Below, piece by piece: positions 20,101 to 27,500 of a DNA stretch of 64,000 bases. The position numbers and the translations under genes were made by a program. This stretch comes from Verrucomicrobiaceae bacterium UBA1938 (GTDB lineage Bacteria; Verrucomicrobiota; Verrucomicrobiia; Verrucomicrobiales; Verrucomicrobiaceae), in assembly GCA_002336895.1 (NCBI GenBank), contig DDFC01000031.1, positions 1-64,000 on the forward strand. The letters run 5' to 3'. Below the pieces are notes generated by a model. The model worked only from the letters and a program-made list of their open reading frames with translations. It made no database searches and was not told where the DNA came from. Position 1 is the first letter of the stretch; the number at the start of each line of letters is the position of its first letter.

Positions 20101-21121
20101 CGCCTCCAACCTCGTCGTCAACAGTGGTGCCACCGCCGCCTTCAATGTCGGCGGTGCAGGGGAGTTCACTGCTTCGGACATCGCCGCCATTCAGCCCCTC
20201 GGCACCGCTTCCGGCGGCTTTGCAAACGGCTCCAGGATCGGCCTGGACACGACCAATGCCACCGGCGGTCAGTTCAGCTATTCCAATGCCATTGCTGACA
20301 CCAATTCCGGCTCCAATTCGGTCGGACTCGCCAAACTGGGCACCGGCACATTGGTGCTCACTCAGGCCAGCACTTACAGCGGCGGTACCACCGTCCTCGG
20401 CGGCACCCTGGAGGTGGACAACACCTCCGGCTCCGGCACTGGCTCCGGTCCTGTCACCGTCAGCAATGCAGGCTCCAGACTTTCCGGCTCCGGCACCATC
20501 GCTGGCAGCACCATCATCGGCGGCGGCGCCGTCCTGGCTCCGGGCACTGGCAGCACTGCCACCAGCAATCAGACCCTCAATTTCACCGCCGTCACCGACA
20601 CGCTCACGGTCAACGACGGCGCCAGGATCGAGCTCGGCATCACCACACCCACCACCCAGGCCGCCGGCGTTTACTACAACGGGCAGTATCATGACGGCCT
20701 CGGCGGCGCTGCAGACACCGCGCTTTCATATCTCCAGGGCATCGGTTCTTCGAGCGTCACCGTCTGGAACAGCGCCACCCCTGGAAACCACGACTTCATC
20801 AATCTGGGCTCCGGCACCCTTTCCCTCGGCACCGGTGCAGGGACCGTCACCGTCTTGAACAATGGCTACACCATTCTGGGAGCCCAGGTGGGAGATGTCT
20901 TCAACCTCATCGACTGGGGCGCTTACAGCGGTGCCTTCAGCGCTTCCTCAGACTTCAGTCTTCCCGACCTCTCTTCATCCGGTCTGGCATGGGACACCAG
21001 CGCCTTCACCACCTACGGCATCATCGTTGTTGTTCCAGAGCCCTCTCGCGTGCTCTTCCTCATGCTTGGAATCCTTGGCCTGTGCCTCCGCCGCCGCCGC
21101 ACAGCACGGCAGGCCGTCTGA
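5135..21121 (+). CDS. Giant autotransporter-associated beta-strand-repeat protein with PEP-CTERM anchor (5,328 aa)
   Basis: A giant surface or outer-envelope protein. The signal peptide (MKFLRSFRRSIGS, then LLTVLLLIWQIG, cleavage probably after LQA) leads into a Gly/Ser/Thr/Ala/Asn-rich passenger in which I found no cysteine by eye. About 25 copies of the PF12951-type repeat are visible (pattern LTKxGxGTLxLxGxNTYxGxTxVxxGTL), for example near residues 190, 566, 673, 3051 and 4873; this family folds as parallel beta-helix. There is no C-terminal beta-barrel. Instead it ends with V5300-P-E-P, a hydrophobic stretch LFLMLGILGLCL and RRRR: a PEP-CTERM sorting signal normally processed by an exosortase, which is not in the window. 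Internal cap-like modules near residues 2383 and 3407 suggest concatenation of smaller proteins. It is a paralogue of the next gene. Function (adhesin, S-layer-like coat, matrix scaffold) is inference. Confidence 0.93.
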   Translation: MKFLRSFRRSIGSLLTVLLLIWQIGQPLQAATFVWNTSAPGTYNWTDAGNWNLSSGFPNAIDDVASLTASTSGVQTVNLNQQITLGTLNIGDSSGSGNAVTLATGTIGALVMDSSSGTAAINKSGNGLDVISASTVFNDTLAITNNSASGTLTISGALRSTISGLTLNGTGAVTTGSIDISGVIGTSGGLTKNDSGTARISAANTYSGATTVNGGTLILNGTTALPVRSAVTIASGARLDVQQALTMGSLSGAGALDNSSGTNRVITIGRDDTSTTFSGTISPTTTSRVAITKIGAGILTFAPSTNSTFTGATIISGGGIVLDFASMSAGSMWASTATTISGGTLTVKGKSGLAVAQTLGNFTLGATGGSIILDPNGSTSGTTLTLGTFTASTSGSALLVQAPANTTVKVTTTNVTNGIYAAGRAVFTDGAGNYNWLSNTGGSSPFTLSGLGTGVGSTPAYTGALPATGGTTTANYTLSGSLALTGASTPGTIKITSTAAGQILDLGTFGMTINQSGVLVTGTDAYSINGTSGTLSSTGTTDLIIHQYNSGGLTINAGISGSGALVKAGTGVLTLGTTNSNTFTGAVFVDGGTLSFSNVAAAGAGSLGNGSTTAVTLRDGATLQYTGASGTISGAATTAGAHTYALQGGNATFDVTLLTALLNLGGVVSGAGGLTKVGSGTLALSALPTYTGATTINGGVFQIGITSSTGGIPDLSPVILGSSGSLDINGTAASQTETVGSLSGSGTIFNSNTNAKTLAAGGDNTSTTFSGVFAASGSIAGGAATGVAGNVLNKQGTGVLTLSGINNWTGGTNIQGGVIRFGVAQALNTTGTVTIAVGTGLPALLDLNGYNFTSAAITFGGTSTTSTAQGTLNLGTATLTLGGTLTYTSTGNPLGAVITGTGAGNITLNAARTFAVADSTSVPSSGGYELSVFVPVGGAFTLTKTGAGNMLLAGNNTFAGLTVQSTAPGGTLVLTGDNTGVTGTINVSSGTLLLDYSGSTTSKLNAASPLSLLGGTLALNGNASTSITQAFASTTFAAGAQAYITLNPAGGQGLALNLAALTRAAGGGLLRVNLGSGTQSATNGVITSTTNDATTGLVGTGGGWLTVTSGGVTSFGTVSGGNIIAATTTIQDVVTSWLAAQNISDSTGFTGTLDTETSINSLRFNSSSASSITIAPGGLLRIDSGGILQTSGTGLTTISGGRITGNVGSELIFTTDNLSQGLSVSSNITGGTLVTKGGAGTLTLSGYNNATGAFSVLGGTVIASGGFAVGDTQALTMAAQGMASVFSLPSGTTETVGSLAGGNIGTAGGTTVALGSNSTLIINETSATTYSGVFTGDTTTTIIKTGASTLTFAANGGTGFAGTLQINQGIFLLNGNVTQFSTTVPVAIVLNGAGASLQINNDQSAGINRIPDTTPIIMSNTAGGLGVYATRTAGTSTSLETLGVLTLNAGQNTITADGNAASRIGGPKFASLTRNNFSTALLLARNFDTTNTQQGRIVFAADPGGAIGAAAAGAGTGATTYSIYPYLIAENTAAAPAVTNVGNSFVTFVDTTSGLRPLNIATEYIQEAAGYNALTGAATNNVRFTTGATLTGSATAINSLVIDAATGQTLTGPASSLQITSGAFLSTNAVANVLGGFTALTTGGTPYYAYVTNASGSLTLNSPLTTATALVKSGAGLLVLGGTGNAFTDLYFNLGLVQADSLARLGSGALNFYGGGLQFAGVYDPSSKTITVGSGGAVFDTNGSSISFASSIGNSGVGGITKNGAGSLTLNAASTFTGGTIINAGRLILEGGSGRISATSNLTLTGSGSLQLGGAAAVDQTVTELISSSATASLVGGNSSVSTLTINQNTTTTYSGLIGGAGANENNIAIVKTGLGTLTLGATASTFTGGITIKSGSVIGGNNSNTFGASSNVITLGDTTGSADASLTFFNTASGYANPIVVAAGSTGVATIFLGTTTGGPVLSGGITLNKDLIIAKEGTTGSSSITGGITGSGSIIISNNATTGTITLSTTSINNTGTITNSGLATGATTISAVIGTNVTGVIQKSLTSNLTLGAVANLWTGGLLIKAGTVVGGNNANTFGDNANIITIGDSSGASNATLQVTNSLTYQQAVTVASGNTGTATLILGTGTASVIWNGPVTLNSHDLTIGKTSTTGSAQLNGGITGTGNVVVNSTGTTGAITLGVTAINNIGTITNSGTATGATTISADVGSNVANVIQNSSTSALTLSSASLNAAALTVSLGTLNITGSTAAAPAFTSLTVAAGSTFNTLNTVGQTLSLTSLNLGAGTGAASLGMELGSTSNYDSIVLTGAATTAGSVNFRLTSMAGFAPGTYDLISATSGLSGATYGIGFISSALSGYTFSISATDSLVRLTTAASTGDFYWSGAAGTSWAGFNGTTSNFTSDLAGTLNIFGTPGAADSVIFSASGLSGTSLSTTLDAQFSIKDLTFNNNLGSGPLSSITIAAGTGGSLTLTPAASTSGITLQAGAPASVTISAPVVLAAAQSWTVADAASVLNVSGGVTGNGFNLTKLGDGILQLTTANASTYNGVTTILGGILRAGSATAFSANSAVVIGAGGRLQINGFNNTIASLAGVAGAIVENGSAATGVTLTVGGDNSSTTFAGVLQNGGAANLAFVKTGAGALTLSGASTHLGNTTVSNGTLNITGSITGNTTSSTLVYGGSVANTIVNVSGDMTLFATTGGNSVGGAAVYNQTSGTVTVSPGTGNTQYVARAAGSYGYFNLTGGIYKNVNRFDVNGASNLGSALTPSTASVGVVYVGGTGLLDHTNAEWFINGYSLGQITVADSGVIDHTGSTQPFALFMDSTTAGGAYGVLNVAGGSVITGSQPVRFGNSTTNDSGNSGFVNLAAGTLSVGTAISSSVNPSGGNNVYLNFAGGTLKTTAAITSWVPASNAGITYTSTLFGAVDNSAISGAPSFTGGLTFDSGGFNSSLAQPLTAASGVGVTQADMTVVGGSGYIGAPAVVFSSTGLVAGGTPAAGYALISGGAVVGIVITSPGAYVSGTTPSVTLYGGGGAGASVTVGSLTTSNVSGGLTKIGAGTLTLSAANTYTGGTTVTAGTLALGVNNALAATGGVTVNGGTLDLATFANTVGGLSLTSGTITGSSGVLTSTTDFDLRSGTVNGVLSGGVGVTKTTSGTVTINSNNTFSGAVNVNAGKLSFASSANLGNASATNTVGANGGTLSYSGSGSVDLTSSRVLTLGSSGGTIETTSSTGVLTISGGISASSTGNLTKTGAGTLVISGSNSWNSGASTVTVSEGTLRAGFGTGGISALTVAGSGVMSFQNSVAEALTLTSGALQAAGGARLGFELAASGTSDQIISSVAAVVSGTITLDFFNLAGFGAGSYNLISAPGGLDQAVFALGNAPAGFNYTINTSATLISLDVVSYVPVYWTGSQSNSWAAINAGPLSNWATDSAGTTNYTTVPTTTDTVIFSAANASGTAITTTLDGSYTLDGLQFIAAPSGVTAVTINQGSSGVLTLAPSSTSGGILVGPNAGNITITAPVVASSSQVSAQTWSVDGTGTSSLVVSGALTINALINKTGAGALTLSSAANTGSGGLTLTGGTLNINASNALGTGTFTIAAGTTINNTSGSTVSLTTANNPMNWNGSFTFTGASSLNLGSGSVILGAGTTVTTAASTLTVGGSIGDAGGSRSLTKAGAGTLAVTGGVSIGGSLSVTAGTATFGGASNSIGGTLTISGTSFTMNGTTAVGGGMSLTAGTATLNGNDTISGSLDITGGILNLGGTNTINGGVNLTAGTLNIGKAGSLGVNAVTINGGTIDNTSGGALTLSTNNPFNLNGSFTFAGTSSLNTGTGAVTLLSSSTITVSAGTFTLGGVIDDAAALFSITKAGTGTLRLAGVNVYDGATIINQGTLGFDTAQNLSSTTNALVFGSSGSTTTVGSLDLGSVSATFGGGLVVQNTSASSNVITIGSGITLTTSNNVGIGSTATSGTPTTKLQVTGATGTWNASFAGANFRVGGSATVASTSSLDMSGVGSFVANLGSGAFRLGSSDSGSVSDTVTVLMASTSTITASTLDVGGSTAHAGTATLTLGTGVTTVNADAVNIGGVSTGTTTVRSNGVVNFAPGGTGTLKIRAVNGTGAATINLVNTTGSTNGNLSGTASFAGNSVDILAGTLTIASRAPTATTNTASTTGTMTFDTGTLVATTVALASRAGSSLTSGVVTGNLTIGGTTAGTTATLTTVNMSTNSVSTAASTGNAVSTLDISGQGTVSMTTLNMGSLSVSGTGAVSSGTQATLNIAGSGAVSITTLNMGVSTLAAATGTGGTTATMNINGSTTTVGTLNMAVNSATVAATLATTGTATINLNSGTLHVTGNLTMGNTTVNALNVVNNTIVINGGTLTIDGNIAATNGTGAETSTLTLNGGVLDMTGGTIGATGNLVTNFNLQQGILKNLADFNAGAALVKSTTGTLVLDGTNAYAGDTTFATGGGTIQLGSSNVIPDGTGKGNLVTTNGIVNMNGFSDTVNGLSGTGTVDNLAAGTSSTLTVGGNNVSSTFSGVLQNTGGSTVLALVKTGTGTLILNTANSFNGGTTISGGILQVDNAGALGSGAVTFNSSGIRLVVGTGLNFTNAIIIGANAGAASRGLVEAGAVAGTSTISGPITISAAAASGGHFSAPTAGTILNITGVITSSVPVVVRVGTVIFSGGGTGYTAITNSQDTTAIGASNGLATTATLTIGGSAAGIFDLAGYNQSLVGIVKGGSGATIGNSSTVSDSTLTTTGTSTYAGVIQNAVGSGTQKTNLVVNGGALTLTGVNTYTGTTTVTSGSLLLSGGGTATTTPLTVTGPGAVFDISGVTPATATIASLSGGVGSSVTEGVKTLVTGDSTSTTFDGVISGSTGGLTKQGAGTLTLTGANAYGGTTTISAGTLQLGDGTSGKDGTISGSLSIVNNAALVYNRFGSLAYSGAISGTGTVTKSGAGTQTLSGTNSYSGVTTVTAGTLQFARQVSFYNNTSASWTASNLVVNSGATAAFNVGGAGEFTASDIAAIQPLGTASGGFANGSRIGLDTTNATGGQFSYSNAIADTNSGSNSVGLAKLGTGTLVLTQASTYSGGTTVLGGTLEVDNTSGSGTGSGPVTVSNAGSRLSGSGTIAGSTIIGGGAVLAPGTGSTATSNQTLNFTAVTDTLTVNDGARIELGITTPTTQAAGVYYNGQYHDGLGGAADTALSYLQGIGSSSVTVWNSATPGNHDFINLGSGTLSLGTGAGTVTVLNNGYTILGAQVGDVFNLIDWGAYSGAFSASSDFSLPDLSSSGLAWDTSAFTTYGIIVVVPEPSRVLFLMLGILGLCLRRRRTARQAV
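7951..10460 (+). other. Module A in giant protein 1 (about residues 940-1775)
   Basis: A region poor in canonical beta-strand repeats that matches about 29917-32660 of giant gene 2 in order and landmarks: GTLLLDYSGSTTSKLNAAS, ITLNPAGGQGLALNL, TNGVITSTTN, a V-T-S-W-L element, TGFTGTLDTETSINSLRFN, SGGILQTSG, a FAADPGG stretch, YPYLIAENT and GLRPLNIATEY. It ends at KNGAGSLTLNAAST. It looks like a discrete, repeatedly used domain. Confidence 0.65.
10793..11836 (+). repeat. Two tandem 522-bp coding repeats in giant gene 1
   Basis: Two in-frame units of 174 residues (10793-11314 and 11315-11836). Aligned pairs are FTGGITIKSGSVIGGNN / WTGGLLIKAGTVVGGNN, NVITLGDTTGSA / NIITIGDSSGAS, TTGSSSITGGITGSG / TTGSAQLNGGITGTG and SINNTGTITNSG / AINNIGTITNSG. 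This is a local duplication after the gene had formed. No equivalent tandem pair was seen in giant gene 2. Confidence 0.8.
12272..12750 (+). other. Internal N-cap-like module, first copy in giant protein 1
   Basis: From Y2383 the protein reads FYWSGAAGTSWAG, then D-S-V-I-F, STTLDAQFSIKDLTFNNN, SITIAAGTGGSLTL and AAQSWTVADAASVLNVSGG. It is preceded by a TYDLISATSGLSG stretch typical of protein ends in this family. The same sequence of elements recurs at 15347-15830 and in giant protein 2 at 27733-28200, and resembles the start of mature giant protein 1 (FVWNTSAPGTYNWTDAGNW). Confidence 0.6.
15347..15830 (+). other. Internal N-cap-like module, second copy in giant protein 1
   Basis: From Y3407: VYWTGSQSNSWAA, NWATDSAGTTNY, D-T-V-I-F, TTTLDGSYTLDGLQF, SGVLTLAPSSTSGGI and AQTWSVDGTG. 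It is preceded by SYNLISAPGGLDQAVF, again a terminus-like segment. Together with the copy at 12272 it divides the protein into three parts of unequal length. Confidence 0.6.
16742..18510 (+). other. Module B in giant protein 1 (about residues 3870-4459)
   Basis: Ser/Thr-rich region matching 33345-34875 of giant gene 2. Common landmarks are the GTLGFDTAQNLSS / GILRFTADQALSG start, a D-L-x-x-x-S-A-T-F-G-G motif, TITASTLDVGG / TITASALTVGG, TLKIRAVNGTGAATINL / SVTIRAADGVGAAAFNM, MTFDTGTL / FAFDTGTL, and GGVLDMTG...KNLADFN / GGLLDMTG...KNLAELN near the end. Confidence 0.65.
21032..21118 (+). other. PEP-CTERM sorting signal of giant protein 1
   Basis: V5300-P-E-P-S-R followed by VLFLMLGILGLCL and a basic tail RRRRTARQAV. 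The motif, hydrophobic span and basic end are the three parts of the PEP-CTERM signal recognised by exosortases. The preceding SAFTTYG(I/V)IVVVPEPSR segment is almost identical in giant protein 2. Confidence 0.9.
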
Positions 21122-21462
21122 AACTCAGCCCGGAAGCATTTTTTTTTAAGCATAATAATTCCACCTGCGCCGCCGCAGGGCTCCAAAAAGGTGCACTCAC
21201 TCAGGAGGCCGTGTTGCAACCTTCGAGCTAAATGAAATGCTTGTACTTAATGTAATGCAATGCGCTACAAAAAAGCGCCATCTCGGCATCTGTCCCTGTT
21301 TTTGCTGCGGCATGTCGGCCGCTTGATCACAGTCACATCCATCCGGCCTTGCTTCGCCCAGACTTCCGCACATCCGTAAAAACACACGGTGATAAAACAA
21401 ATGTCAGTTCTGGAATAAAGATATTCGTCAAAATGAATAAGTCACTGACTGGGACGTGGCCT

Positions 21463-21488
21463 AAGTAATGGTTTGTTCTTGTTTCGAA
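21463..21488 (+). promoter_or_regulatory. Upstream element shared by the two giant genes, copy 2
   Basis: AAGTAAT (21463-21469) and TTCTTGTTTCGAA (21476-21488) end 43 bp before the ATG at 21532, nearly the same spacing as copy 1. The 410-bp gap 21122-21531 otherwise holds nine T at 21139-21147, a 6-bp stem CCTGCG/CGCAGG at 21164-21179 without a following T-run, and a weak GCGCT/AGCGC stem at 21262-21278. No strong terminator is evident between the giant genes, and I see no small gene here. Confidence 0.5.
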
Positions 21489-21531
21489 GTACACCGGACG
21501 CGCAGAATCAGCTGCTAATCACCACCATCCG

Positions 21532-24500
21532 ATGTCTTCCGAGCGGCGCTTTGTGCCCCTCGGAAGTCGCTTCACCCCCCACAGTTTCATCATCTGCATG
21601 AAGGCCGGTCATTCGTTGTCTCGTGTCTCTGGATTGTACCAATTCATCACACTGATGCTGGTCGTTTGCCAGCTCGGTTACATGCCCCGTCGCTCTCAGG
21701 CGGCCACCCTCTATTGGGATTCCGATGCCTCTGCCTCGGGCGACAGCACGGATGGCACCGGCCTCGGCGGTTCGGGCCCCTGGGATCTGTCCACCCTTGC
21801 CTGGTGGAATGGCATCGCATTGTCCGCCTGGTCAAACACGGGCTCTGACACCGCCGTGTTTGCTTCACCTTTCGCTGTGCTGCCCTCGCTCAGCACGGTC
21901 ACGCTCAGTACCGGCCTCACCGCAGGTCAGCTCTCCTTCCTTCGCAGCGGCTACCTCCTTTCTTCGGGAAATGTGACCCTCGGTGGCAGCTCCCCCACCC
22001 TCTGGGCAGGCTTGGGGCTGACAGCCACCATCGACAGCCAGATTCTGGGGACCAGCGGCCTCACCATGCTGGGGGGCGGTGCCATCCGCCTTGGAAACAA
22101 CACCAACGCCTACACCGGCACCACCACCATCGGCAATGGCTCGCTCATCATCACCGACGAGGGCGCTCTCGGCGGCGACACATCCGCGATCGTCGTCACC
22201 GGCTTCAATCCGGCGGTCGGCTCCACCAACTTGCGCGGCTTTGGCGGCGGTTCCCTCGTGCTGGACGGCACCTCTGGCGGCATCACGATCACCCGTGATC
22301 TTCTGCTCCAGGGCCTGGGGCCCATCGCCGACAGAAACGGAGCTGTCTTCAGCTCTGGTGACAACATCCTCTCCGGCACCGTCACAATGGGTGCCCCCTA
22401 TGTCACCACCAACCTCAGCACCCGCATCATCTCTGCTGACGGCACTCTCGGCTTCACCGGCACGTTGAATGTCCTCGGCACTGCAGCCACCACCATCAGC
22501 ACCTTGGGCGGCACCAATCAGGCAGGCGCCAGCTTTTACAGCATCACCGGCGTGCTGGCTGGCTCAGGCACCCTGGAGGGCAGCGGCGGCGGCACCTTGT
22601 TCCTCAATCCCTCGGACTCCTCCGGCTTTTCCGGCACCGTCCGCGTCAGCGGCAGCGCCGCCAGCGGTCAGAGCGTGGTGCGTATTGATTCCCCCGGTGT
22701 CCTCGGCACGCGCACAGCGGGCACCACCAGCGCCGTGCTGGACTTGAATGGCGGCATCCTCGCCGTCCTCATGGACTCCCCTGACGTGAAAGTCTCCAAT
22801 GGCACAAACGCCAATGTTTACTTCCGTGCCGCCAGCACCATCTACGCGGATCACACGCCCAACAGCTCCGTCAGCGACCAGACCGTGGCTTTTGGCAACC
22901 TGTCTTATGAAGACGGCATCACCCTCACCTTCAACAGCCGCAACGGCTATGGCATGAGCTTCACCACCTCCCCCGTCAACGGCGGCAACGGGGACACCAC
23001 CCTGGCCAACAACCTCCAGGGGGGCGCTCTGCTCACCTTCACCGGAAACTTTTGGAGCAACAGTGACAACACCGGCAACAGAACCATGACCATCAGCGGC
23101 AATGGCAACACCCTCATCAATGGCAACGTCATTGCTGCCGCTGCCGATTTCTCCCACAACCTCGTCAAATCCGGTTCGGGAACCCTCACCATCACCGGCA
23201 CCGCTTCCACCCTCGACGGCACCGTGAGCGTCAGCGGCGGCACCCTCGCCATCAATGACTGGCGCGCCATCACCAACAACACCGGCACGGTCAATATCGG
23301 CAGCGGCGGCACCGCCGCGACTCTCAGCGTCGTCGGCAACAATGTCCTCCAGGCCAGTCTCACCACTAGCAAAGTCATCAATCTCGCAGGCACCACCGGC
23401 GGCGCCACCATTCTCGCCAATCAGACCGGCACCAGCCCCGGCCTCATTCTCAACGCGGACTTCACCGCCACCGGCGGCACTTCTGCCAATGCCAAGACTC
23501 TGACCCTCGGCGGTGTCAACATCGCGCAGAACACCATCAATGGCGTCATCCCCAACAATGCAGCCGGCGGCCTTGTCAACCTCTCCAAAGTGGACTCCGG
23601 CACCTGGGTCCTCACGGGTTCCAACACCTACACCGGCACCACCACCATCACCAACGGCATCCTGAAGCTCAAGGCCAACGCCGTTGTTTCCACCGTCATC
23701 GCCGACTCCTCGGCCATCGTCTTCAATCAGGTCAATCAATACGCCGGCGGCACTCTGGAGTTTGCCGGGCAGGCCGGCACCAGCAACGTCGAGTCCCTGG
23801 GCGTGCTCACCCCCACCCTCGGCTCCGGCACCATCAAGCTCACCCCAGGCAGCGGCGGCACGGCATCGCTCATCTTTGACTCCCTCGGTGCCGTGGGAGG
23901 TGGGGCCACCGTCAACATCGTCACTCCATCCTCCAGCAGCACCGTCTCATTTGCCACCACCTCCATCACAAACAACATCGCCAATGCCGGCCTCTTCTAC
24001 AACGGCTCCGACTTCGCCTTTGTTCCCGGTGCCGGACTCGCCCTGCGCGCGCCCAATTACACCACCGACGCGGACTTCGCGACCAGCGCCACCGCACTGA
24101 CTTCGGCCAGGAGCAATGAAATCACCGGCAGCTTCAGCAATGCCGCGGTCACCATCGACTCGCTCAAGATCAATGGTGCGCGTGATCTCACCATGACCGG
24201 TCTTCTCACCATCCGCACTGCCGGTGCCACAAATGCCTCCGGCGGCATCATTCAGACAGGCGGCTCCGGCTCCATCTCAGGCACCGGCGTCACCACTGGC
24301 GGGAGCGGCGTGCTGGTCATCAATGTGGATGGTGCGGCAAACACTCTCACCCTCAATGCTCCCATCACCAGCACCGCCACAGGCGGCTTTACCAAAGTCG
24401 GCGCAGGCACCCTCGTGATCGCCGGCCTCAATGCTCAGAAGGGCACCAATTCGATCAACGAAGGCACCGTCCAGCTTGCCGCAGGCGGCCGGCTTGGCCT

Positions 24501-27500
24501 GGGAGACAACACCGCCACACTCTCCATCCGCCAGGGGGCCGTCTTGGATCTGAACGGCGTGAACATCATCACCGGCATTGATGACTTCAACAACAACGGC
24601 ACCATCACAAACACCAATGCGGCAGCCGTGACCCTGACCATTGGCGGCGGCAACGGCGCGGGCACCTCCTTCGGCATCATTGATCAGACCAACGGCGTCA
24701 TCAGCCTCACCAAGCTCGGCACCGGAGCCATGTCTTGGAGCGGCCTCAGCACCTACACCGGTGTCACCACCATTGCCTCCACCGGCATCGTCACCGTGAA
24801 CAATGTCGCCGACGGCGGATTCGCCAGCGGCTTTGGCGCTGCCTCCAGCGACGCCGGAAACCTCGTCTTCACCGGCACCAGCACCACGCAGGCCTACGGC
24901 GGACTCAGCTTCGCCGGCACCACCAACGACTCCACCGACCATCTCTTCACCTTCAATGGCGGAGCCAGCGGCGGCGCGCGCATCCAGGCCAATGGCGTGA
25001 ACAACGCCACCCTCAGCTTCACCAACACCGGCGCCCTGGCCTTCGGCGCTGCAGCCGCCGGCAATGCGCAGGGCCTCGTTCTTGGGGGCGCATCCACCGG
25101 GGACAACCGCTTCTTCCCCATCATCAATGACAATGGTGCGGCGGTCACCTCCGTTTACAAGGCGGATGCTGGCGTCTGGTATCTTCAGGCCGTCAATGGC
25201 TATTCCGGAGTCACCGAGCTCCGCGGCGGCGCTCTCTATGCACAGGACGGCACCTCCCTCCCCACCGCTTCCAATCTCGTCTTCAATGGCGGCATCTTCG
25301 CTTCCACCGGCACGCTCTCACGCACCATCGGCACTGGGGCCGGTCAGATGAGCTTCGCTGTCCCTGCCGCCAATACCGCCTCTTTCAGAGGCGGCTTCGC
25401 CGCCGGAGGCTCTCAGCTCATTGTGGACTGGGGCGCCTCCCCCACCTGGGGTTCCACCGCCGGTTTCCTCGACAACCGCGACGGCCTCATCTTTGGCGCT
25501 GCCGTCGGCCAGACCTCCGTCGCCAAGTCGGATGTCGTGCTCGCCAGCGGATTCTCCCTCGGCACCGTCACGGCCGCTGGAACAGGCCCCGGCCTGGGTT
25601 ATACCCTCGCTCAAAACAGCTCCACCGTCACCGTCACCTCCACCGCCGGGCTTGTCGTGGGCCAGTCCATCACCGGCACCAATATCCCCTCGGGGGCTTA
25701 CATCGTCAGCGTCAATAGCGCCACTCAGTTCACCATCAGCGCCAACACCGCCAACACAACCGGCATTGCCGGCAGCTATACCGACGGCCAGGTCTACGCC
25801 ACCTCCCTCCGCCCCATCCGCGTGGATGACAACACCAGCATCGGCGCTGACTTCGCCACCATCAGCGGCGTCATCTCTGGCGGCGCAGGCAGCGGCATTC
25901 GCAAGCTCGGTTCCGGCATTCTCGTTCTCAGCGGTGACAACACCTACAGCGGCGAAACCAACATCAACCAGGGCACCCTCGTCGTTTACTCGCTCGGTTC
26001 CAGCTCTGGATCTGGTGCCACCAGCGTCGGCACCGAGGTCAATGCCAACCTCGATTCAAACGCCATCACCATCGGCAACGGCGGCACGGGCGCCGCCATC
26101 CTCGAATATGTCGGCTCGGGTGAAACCAGCGATCGCAAAATCCGCCTCAATACCACCACCGGCAGTGCCCAGATTCATGCCGATGGCGTCGGCCCTCTCA
26201 TCCTCACCAATGTGGCCAACGACATGGTCGCTGGAAACAAGGTCCTCCTCCTGCGCGGTGTCAATGCCTCCGGCAACATGATCACCAGCCAGCTCTCAGA
26301 CTTTGGCGGCACCCTAGGCATTCAGGTGGACAGCTCCGCCATGTGGATCCTCACCAATGCCGCCAACAACTACTCCGGCACCACCACCTTCACCGCCGGC
26401 TCCCTCGGCATCGGTGACGACCACGCCCTCGGCACCGGCAATCTCGACTGGAGCAACGGCACCCTCTTCTCCTACGGTGCGGATCGCACCATCGCCAACG
26501 CCGTCCGTCTCGTCAACAACACCACCACCGCCTTCGCGGGAGACTACAGCCTCACCACCACCAGCGTCTTCCAGCTGCTCAGCTCCGCCAACAACGTCGG
26601 CCTCAACAACAACGTCGTCAGCGGCAAGTCCCTCACCTTCGCCGGTGTCTCTGCCAATGCTCTCACCGCCAACCGCACCTGGACCATCGACGGCTCGGGC
26701 ACGACCATCATCGACGGTGCCTTCACCACCACCACCGCCTTCGGCGTGGCCCTCACCAAGACAGGTGACGGCGTCTTTCAGCTCAATGCCACCGGCTCAA
26801 ACTTCAATCAAAACAACGCCACCACGGACATCGACCGCGGCACCCTCCGCATGGGCGCTGACAATGCCATTCCCTCCGGCGCTGGCTTTGGCAGCGTGGT
26901 GCTCAGCCCCGAGCTCGCCAATGCAGACACCGCCACGCTGGACCTCAACGGCACCTCCCAGACCATCAATGGTCTCACCGCCAGCACTGACGGCACCGCA
27001 GTCATCGACAACACCTCCTCTTCCGCCGCCTCCCTCACCTTCGGTGCCGCCGACTCGGCGGTCACCTTTGGCGGTGGTGTCGGCACCTATGCCATTCAAA
27101 ACAGCGGCGGCGGTGCTCTCTCCATCACCAAGACCGGCTCTGCCGCCGCCACCATCTCCAATGGAGTCTCCCTTGCCTACACCGGCGCCACCAATGTAAA
27201 CGGCGGCTCCCTGACCATCGCCTCCTCACTCAATGGCACCAGCGCCCTGAGCGTCACCAATGGCTCCAGCCTCGCCCTCACCGGCGGCATCGCAGCACCT
27301 GCCGCCATCACCAGTGTGGTGGTTGACAACGGGTCCACCCTCAACCTCCTCGATGGTGCAGGCAGTCACCTCAATCAGCTCACCCTCCTCTCCCTCGGTT
27401 CCAGCGGCGGTGCCATGACCACCCTCAGGCTGAATGTGGGTGACAGTCTCACCCCTGGTGACAATGCCAGCACCGATCTCCTCAGCCTCCTCTCCGGTGG

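Noticed and set aside
16816..20692. Long open frames on the minus strand inside giant gene 1 (555, 506 and 598 residues)
   Set aside because: They lie opposite the clear repeat protein, have Val/Pro/Ala- or Gly/Asp/Ala-rich content without domains, and arise from its strong codon bias, which rarely places TTA, CTA or TCA on the sense strand.
20920..21121. Autotransporter beta-barrel at the end of giant protein 1
   Set aside because: The last 70 residues are a PEP-CTERM signal; there is no alternating amphipathic strand pattern or terminal aromatic residue.
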